From Gammaproteobacteria bacterium (lineage in GTDB: Bacteria; Pseudomonadota; Gammaproteobacteria; Steroidobacterales; Woeseiaceae), in assembly GCA_029861535.1 (NCBI GenBank), contig JAOTZC010000017.1:1-51364 (forward strand): DNA of 51,364 bases. The letters are read 5' to 3'. The notes beneath the pieces were generated by a model that saw only the letters and a program-made list of their open reading frames with translations, was not told where the DNA came from and did no database searches. A program made the position numbers and the translations under genes. Within the stretch, counting starts at the first letter, position 1. Each line of letters starts with the position of its first letter. Shown piece by piece: positions 48,792 to 51,364 of the stretch.

Positions 48792-50882
48792 ATGCCCGTA
48801 AAATATGAACTCCTCGACGACGTTGGCGTAGTTACCATAAGTAGCCCGCCGGTGAATGCGCTGTCGCACGCTGTTCGTGCCGGGATCCAAAGTGCGATCC
48901 GACAAGCACAAGCAGACGACTCCAAGGCTGTCGTCATCCTCTGTGCCGGCCGGACCTTTGTCGCCGGCGCAGATATCAAGGAATTCGGCAAGCCGCCAAT
49001 GGACCCCTGGCTGCCGGAGCTGCTAAACGAGGTCGAAGCCTCAAGCAAACCGGTCGTTGCTGCAATCCACGGCACGGCATTGGGGGGTGGATTGGAGCTT
49101 GCGCTGGCGAGCCATTATCGAATCGCGCTACCGAGCGCAAAAGTCGGGTTGCCGGAGGTCAAGCTCGGCTTGTTGCCGGGCGCCGGAGGTACGCAACGCC
49201 TGCCTCGATTGGCCGGGGCAATCGCGGCACTCGACCTTATGACCAGCGGTGTGCCTATGGCCGCGGAGGCGGCGCAGACGCAGGGCCTGATCGACGCGAT
49301 TGTGGAGGGCGATCTTACCGACGCCGCGCTGTCGTTTGCGAAAAAACTCATTGCCGACGGCGCGGGGCCTCGGTGCAGCAGCGAACTGCCGGCGCCGGAA
49401 GCGGATCCCAGTATTTTCGCCGAATATCGCCGCACGCTTGCCAAACGGGCGCGCGGTCAGATTGCCCCGCAGAAGATTATCGACTGCGTCGAAGCTTCGA
49501 CGTCATTGCCGTTTCCGGATGGTCTGCAAAAGGAACGCGAGCATTTCATGGAGTTGATGGCTGGGGCGCAGTCAGCGGGGATGCGGCACGTATTTTTTGC
49601 CGAACGCGAAGCTCGGAAAGTGCCGGACATCGCAAAAGATACGCCGACGCGAGATATCAAAAAAGTCGGCGTTATTGGCGCCGGCACGATGGGTAGCGGT
49701 ATTGCCATGAACTTTGCCAACGCCGGCCTTGACGTTTCTCTGCTGGAAGTGAACGACGACGCGCTGGGTCGCGGTCTGGAAACGATCGCCAAAAACTATG
49801 CTGGCGGCGTCAAGCGCGGCAAGATGACCCAGGAGCAGGCCGTTGCGACGCGCAATCGAATTGTTGGCACAACGAATTACGAAAAACTAGCCGATGCAGA
49901 TCTGGTCGTCGAAGCGGTGTTCGAGAATTTGAGTCTGAAGCAGGATATCTTCGAGCGCCTCGACGAGATCTGTAAACCTGGCGCAATATTGGCCACGAAT
50001 ACGTCTTATCAGGACGTCAACAAAATTGCCGCGGTCACGCGCCGGCCTGAAGACGTTATCGGTCTGCATTTTTTTAGCCCGGCGCACATCATGAAGCTCT
50101 TGGAAATCGTACGCGCCGATAGCACGGCCGATGACGTACTTGCGACGTGTCTAAGTCTGGCGAAAAAAATTCGCAAGGTCGCGGTGGTCGCCGGTGTTTG
50201 TTACGGCTTTATCGGCAATCGCATGTTGCAGCATTACGGCCGTGAAGCTCAGCTGTGCCTTATCGAAGGCTCGACGCCGGACGCGATAGATACGGCATTG
50301 CAGCAGTGGGGCATGGCGATGGGACCGATGCGGGTTTTTGATCTTGCCGGGCTAGATGTCGGCTACAAAGCGCGCCAGGGATTATCGGTCGAAGAACGAG
50401 GCGATCCGAAGGCCTATCGAATAGCTGATGCGCTGGTCGAAATGGGGCGCCTCGGGCAAAAGTCTGGCGCAGGTTTTTACACTTACGATGCAGAGTCGCG
50501 CGACTACAAAGTTGACGATGAGTCGATTGCCGTCATCGAACGCGAGGCGGAAGTCCTTGGTGTTGTTCGACGAGAGATCGATGCCGGAGAAATCGTCGAC
50601 CGGCTGATTTTCGCATTGATCAACGAAGGCATGAAAATTGTCGAAGAAGGAATCGCTCAACGTCCATCGGACATCGACGTAGTCTATATCTATGGTTACG
50701 GATTCCCTGCGTATCGTGGCGGCCCTATGCACTATGCCGACACAGTCGGTCTCGTGGAAGTCTACAAGCGAATTTGTGGTTTCCGCGACAGCCTTGACGA
50801 AGACAATTGGTCGCCAGCGCCATTACTCAAAAAACTCGTTGACGAAAAAACAACACTCGCGGAATGGGCCGCTGCGCGGTAA
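48792..50882 (+). CDS. Fused enoyl-CoA hydratase / 3-hydroxyacyl-CoA dehydrogenase
   Basis: A 696-residue beta-oxidation multifunctional enzyme. Residues 1-185 form the crotonase domain (GRTFVAGADIKEFG, HGTALGGGLELALASHYRIA, LGLLPGAGGTQRLPRLAG). A linker is followed at about 290 by the NAD-binding domain (GAGTMGSGIAMNFANAGLDV), then ATNTSYQDVNKIA, GLHFFSPAHIMKLLEIV, the dehydrogenase C-terminal domains and YGYGFPAYRGGPMHYAD. Order and size match FadJ/peroxisomal-type bifunctional proteins, so hydration of enoyl-CoA and oxidation of hydroxyacyl-CoA are expected. The thiolase subunit is not in the window. It is divergent from the AraC gene (88-base gap). Confidence 0.92.
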   Translation: MPVKYELLDDVGVVTISSPPVNALSHAVRAGIQSAIRQAQADDSKAVVILCAGRTFVAGADIKEFGKPPMDPWLPELLNEVEASSKPVVAAIHGTALGGGLELALASHYRIALPSAKVGLPEVKLGLLPGAGGTQRLPRLAGAIAALDLMTSGVPMAAEAAQTQGLIDAIVEGDLTDAALSFAKKLIADGAGPRCSSELPAPEADPSIFAEYRRTLAKRARGQIAPQKIIDCVEASTSLPFPDGLQKEREHFMELMAGAQSAGMRHVFFAEREARKVPDIAKDTPTRDIKKVGVIGAGTMGSGIAMNFANAGLDVSLLEVNDDALGRGLETIAKNYAGGVKRGKMTQEQAVATRNRIVGTTNYEKLADADLVVEAVFENLSLKQDIFERLDEICKPGAILATNTSYQDVNKIAAVTRRPEDVIGLHFFSPAHIMKLLEIVRADSTADDVLATCLSLAKKIRKVAVVAGVCYGFIGNRMLQHYGREAQLCLIEGSTPDAIDTALQQWGMAMGPMRVFDLAGLDVGYKARQGLSVEERGDPKAYRIADALVEMGRLGQKSGAGFYTYDAESRDYKVDDESIAVIEREAEVLGVVRREIDAGEIVDRLIFALINEGMKIVEEGIAQRPSDIDVVYIYGYGFPAYRGGPMHYADTVGLVEVYKRICGFRDSLDEDNWSPAPLLKKLVDEKTTLAEWAAAR

Positions 50883-50937
50883 CACAAGTGTTGTATCGTA
50901 TGCCACGAAAAAAGTTGCGATTTTTTCTTAAATTCAT

Positions 50938-50955
50938 GTTCACGTTGTCGTGAAC
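50938..50955. repeat. Perfect inverted repeat upstream of the last gene
   Basis: GTTCACG-TTGT-CGTGAAC, 7-base perfect arms, 65 bases before the last gene. No T-run follows, so an operator or leader hairpin is more likely than a terminator. A TATACT (50986-50991) lies 30 bases on. Confidence 0.4.
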
Positions 50956-51019
50956 CAAGTCACAAGCGGAGACGTCTAATTACGATATACTTTTGAGTAA
51001 GTCCGACCGGAGGAGCGCT

Positions 51020-51364
51020 ATGTATGATCGCAGCAGTCGTGACCGGGTAGTGCCAGTGCGCAACCTGCAGGACTACTTTCGCACTTCCGTCGAGGATGTC
51101 ATTGTCCGACAGGGCGTCAATGTTGATCCTCACGCAGCCCACTATGTCGTCAATTTGCTAACGCTATTCTCGCGCTCGGACGAACTGTATGAAGACGACG
51201 AACGCTACGGACTCAAACCGCTGGCATTGATGCTTGCCGATGCGACTGACGCCGAAACCGCCGAAAGACGAACTTCCGTGTTGCAACGAATAGGCGATGT
51301 CGCATTGTTCATTGCTGGATTTTTCGCGGACAGCCTTGCGACGAAGGTCGTCGATCTCGACTAC
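51020..51364 (+). CDS. Unrecognised protein, N-terminal part
   Basis: The frame opens at ATG 51020, five bases after GGAGGAG (51009-51015), and is still open at the right edge after 115 residues. Sequence features: N-terminal MYDRSSRDRVVPVRNLQDYF, an apparently helical, acidic body (YVVNLLTLFSRSDELYEDDE, RYGLKPLALMLADATDAETA) and VLQRIGDVALFIAGFFADSL. There is no signal peptide or obvious membrane segment. I do not recognise the family. Confidence 0.75.
   Translation, partial: MYDRSSRDRVVPVRNLQDYFRTSVEDVIVRQGVNVDPHAAHYVVNLLTLFSRSDELYEDDERYGLKPLALMLADATDAETAERRTSVLQRIGDVALFIAGFFADSLATKVVDLDY

Noticed and set aside
48704..49075. Longer AraC reading frame extending to 49075
   Set aside because: The extension is the antisense of the crotonase domain and carries no AraC N-terminal features.

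Overview
The window looks like a contiguous piece of a gammaproteobacterial chromosome, probably free-living and aquatic. Supporting this are a glrK-qseG-glrR cluster in the order known from gammaproteobacteria, PEP-CTERM surface proteins with the regulator PrsR, a TonB-dependent receptor, several lipoproteins with lipoboxes, two-domain c-di-GMP enzymes and moderately GC-rich DNA. The genus cannot be fixed from sequence alone. I saw no tRNA, rRNA, CRISPR array, insertion sequence or phage gene.

Layout. (1) 1-7045, minus strand: one tightly packed operon encoding a six-helix membrane protein, a secreted squalene-cyclase-like toroid protein, three unrecognised envelope proteins, a MoxR ATPase, a DUF58 protein and the start of a BatA-like vWA membrane protein. 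It is headed by a strong sigma-54 promoter match (7303-7318). (2) 7441-10232, minus strand: a HAMP histidine kinase and an NtrC-type sigma-54 activator with a variant GAFTDA loop. (3) 10569-15590, plus strand: a PEP-CTERM protein behind a second strong sigma-54 promoter match, a 1080-residue lipoprotein with a second toroid domain, and a GspC-like periplasmic protein. (4) 15611-16533, minus: a DUF3303 and a VTT-domain protein. (5) 16637-21820, plus: a four-gene operon of a radical SAM protein with unusual cysteine spacing, a methyltransferase, a YdjY-domain protein and a TonB-dependent receptor. (6) 21842-26299: a di-haem peroxidase divergent from an FG-GAP/ASPIC protein, then a small PEP-CTERM protein. 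(7) 26360-26513: a strong terminator followed by three 42-bp tandem copies of terminator-like sequence. (8) 26529-33737: bfd, an SDR enzyme, prsR, glrR-qseG-glrK and galE. (9) 34039-36985: a metalloprotease lipoprotein and a small lipoprotein. (10) 37250-45477: a PAS/GAF/GGDEF/EAL protein, N-formylglutamate amidohydrolase, a YbdK-type ligase, a 7TM-PAS-GGDEF protein and an ArsC-type arsenate reductase. (11) 45474-51364: a DUF4397 lipoprotein, an aldehyde dehydrogenase, a short AraC regulator, a fused beta-oxidation enzyme and a truncated unknown gene.

The common thread is sigma-54 control of the cell surface. Three sigma-54 activators lie within 23 kb. Sigma-54-like -24/-12 elements precede the MoxR/toroid operon, both PEP-CTERM genes and, more weakly, prsR and the metalloprotease lipoprotein. 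This suggests a locus coordinating extracellular proteins and envelope remodelling. The exosortase and the kinase PrsK expected for PEP-CTERM systems are not in the window.
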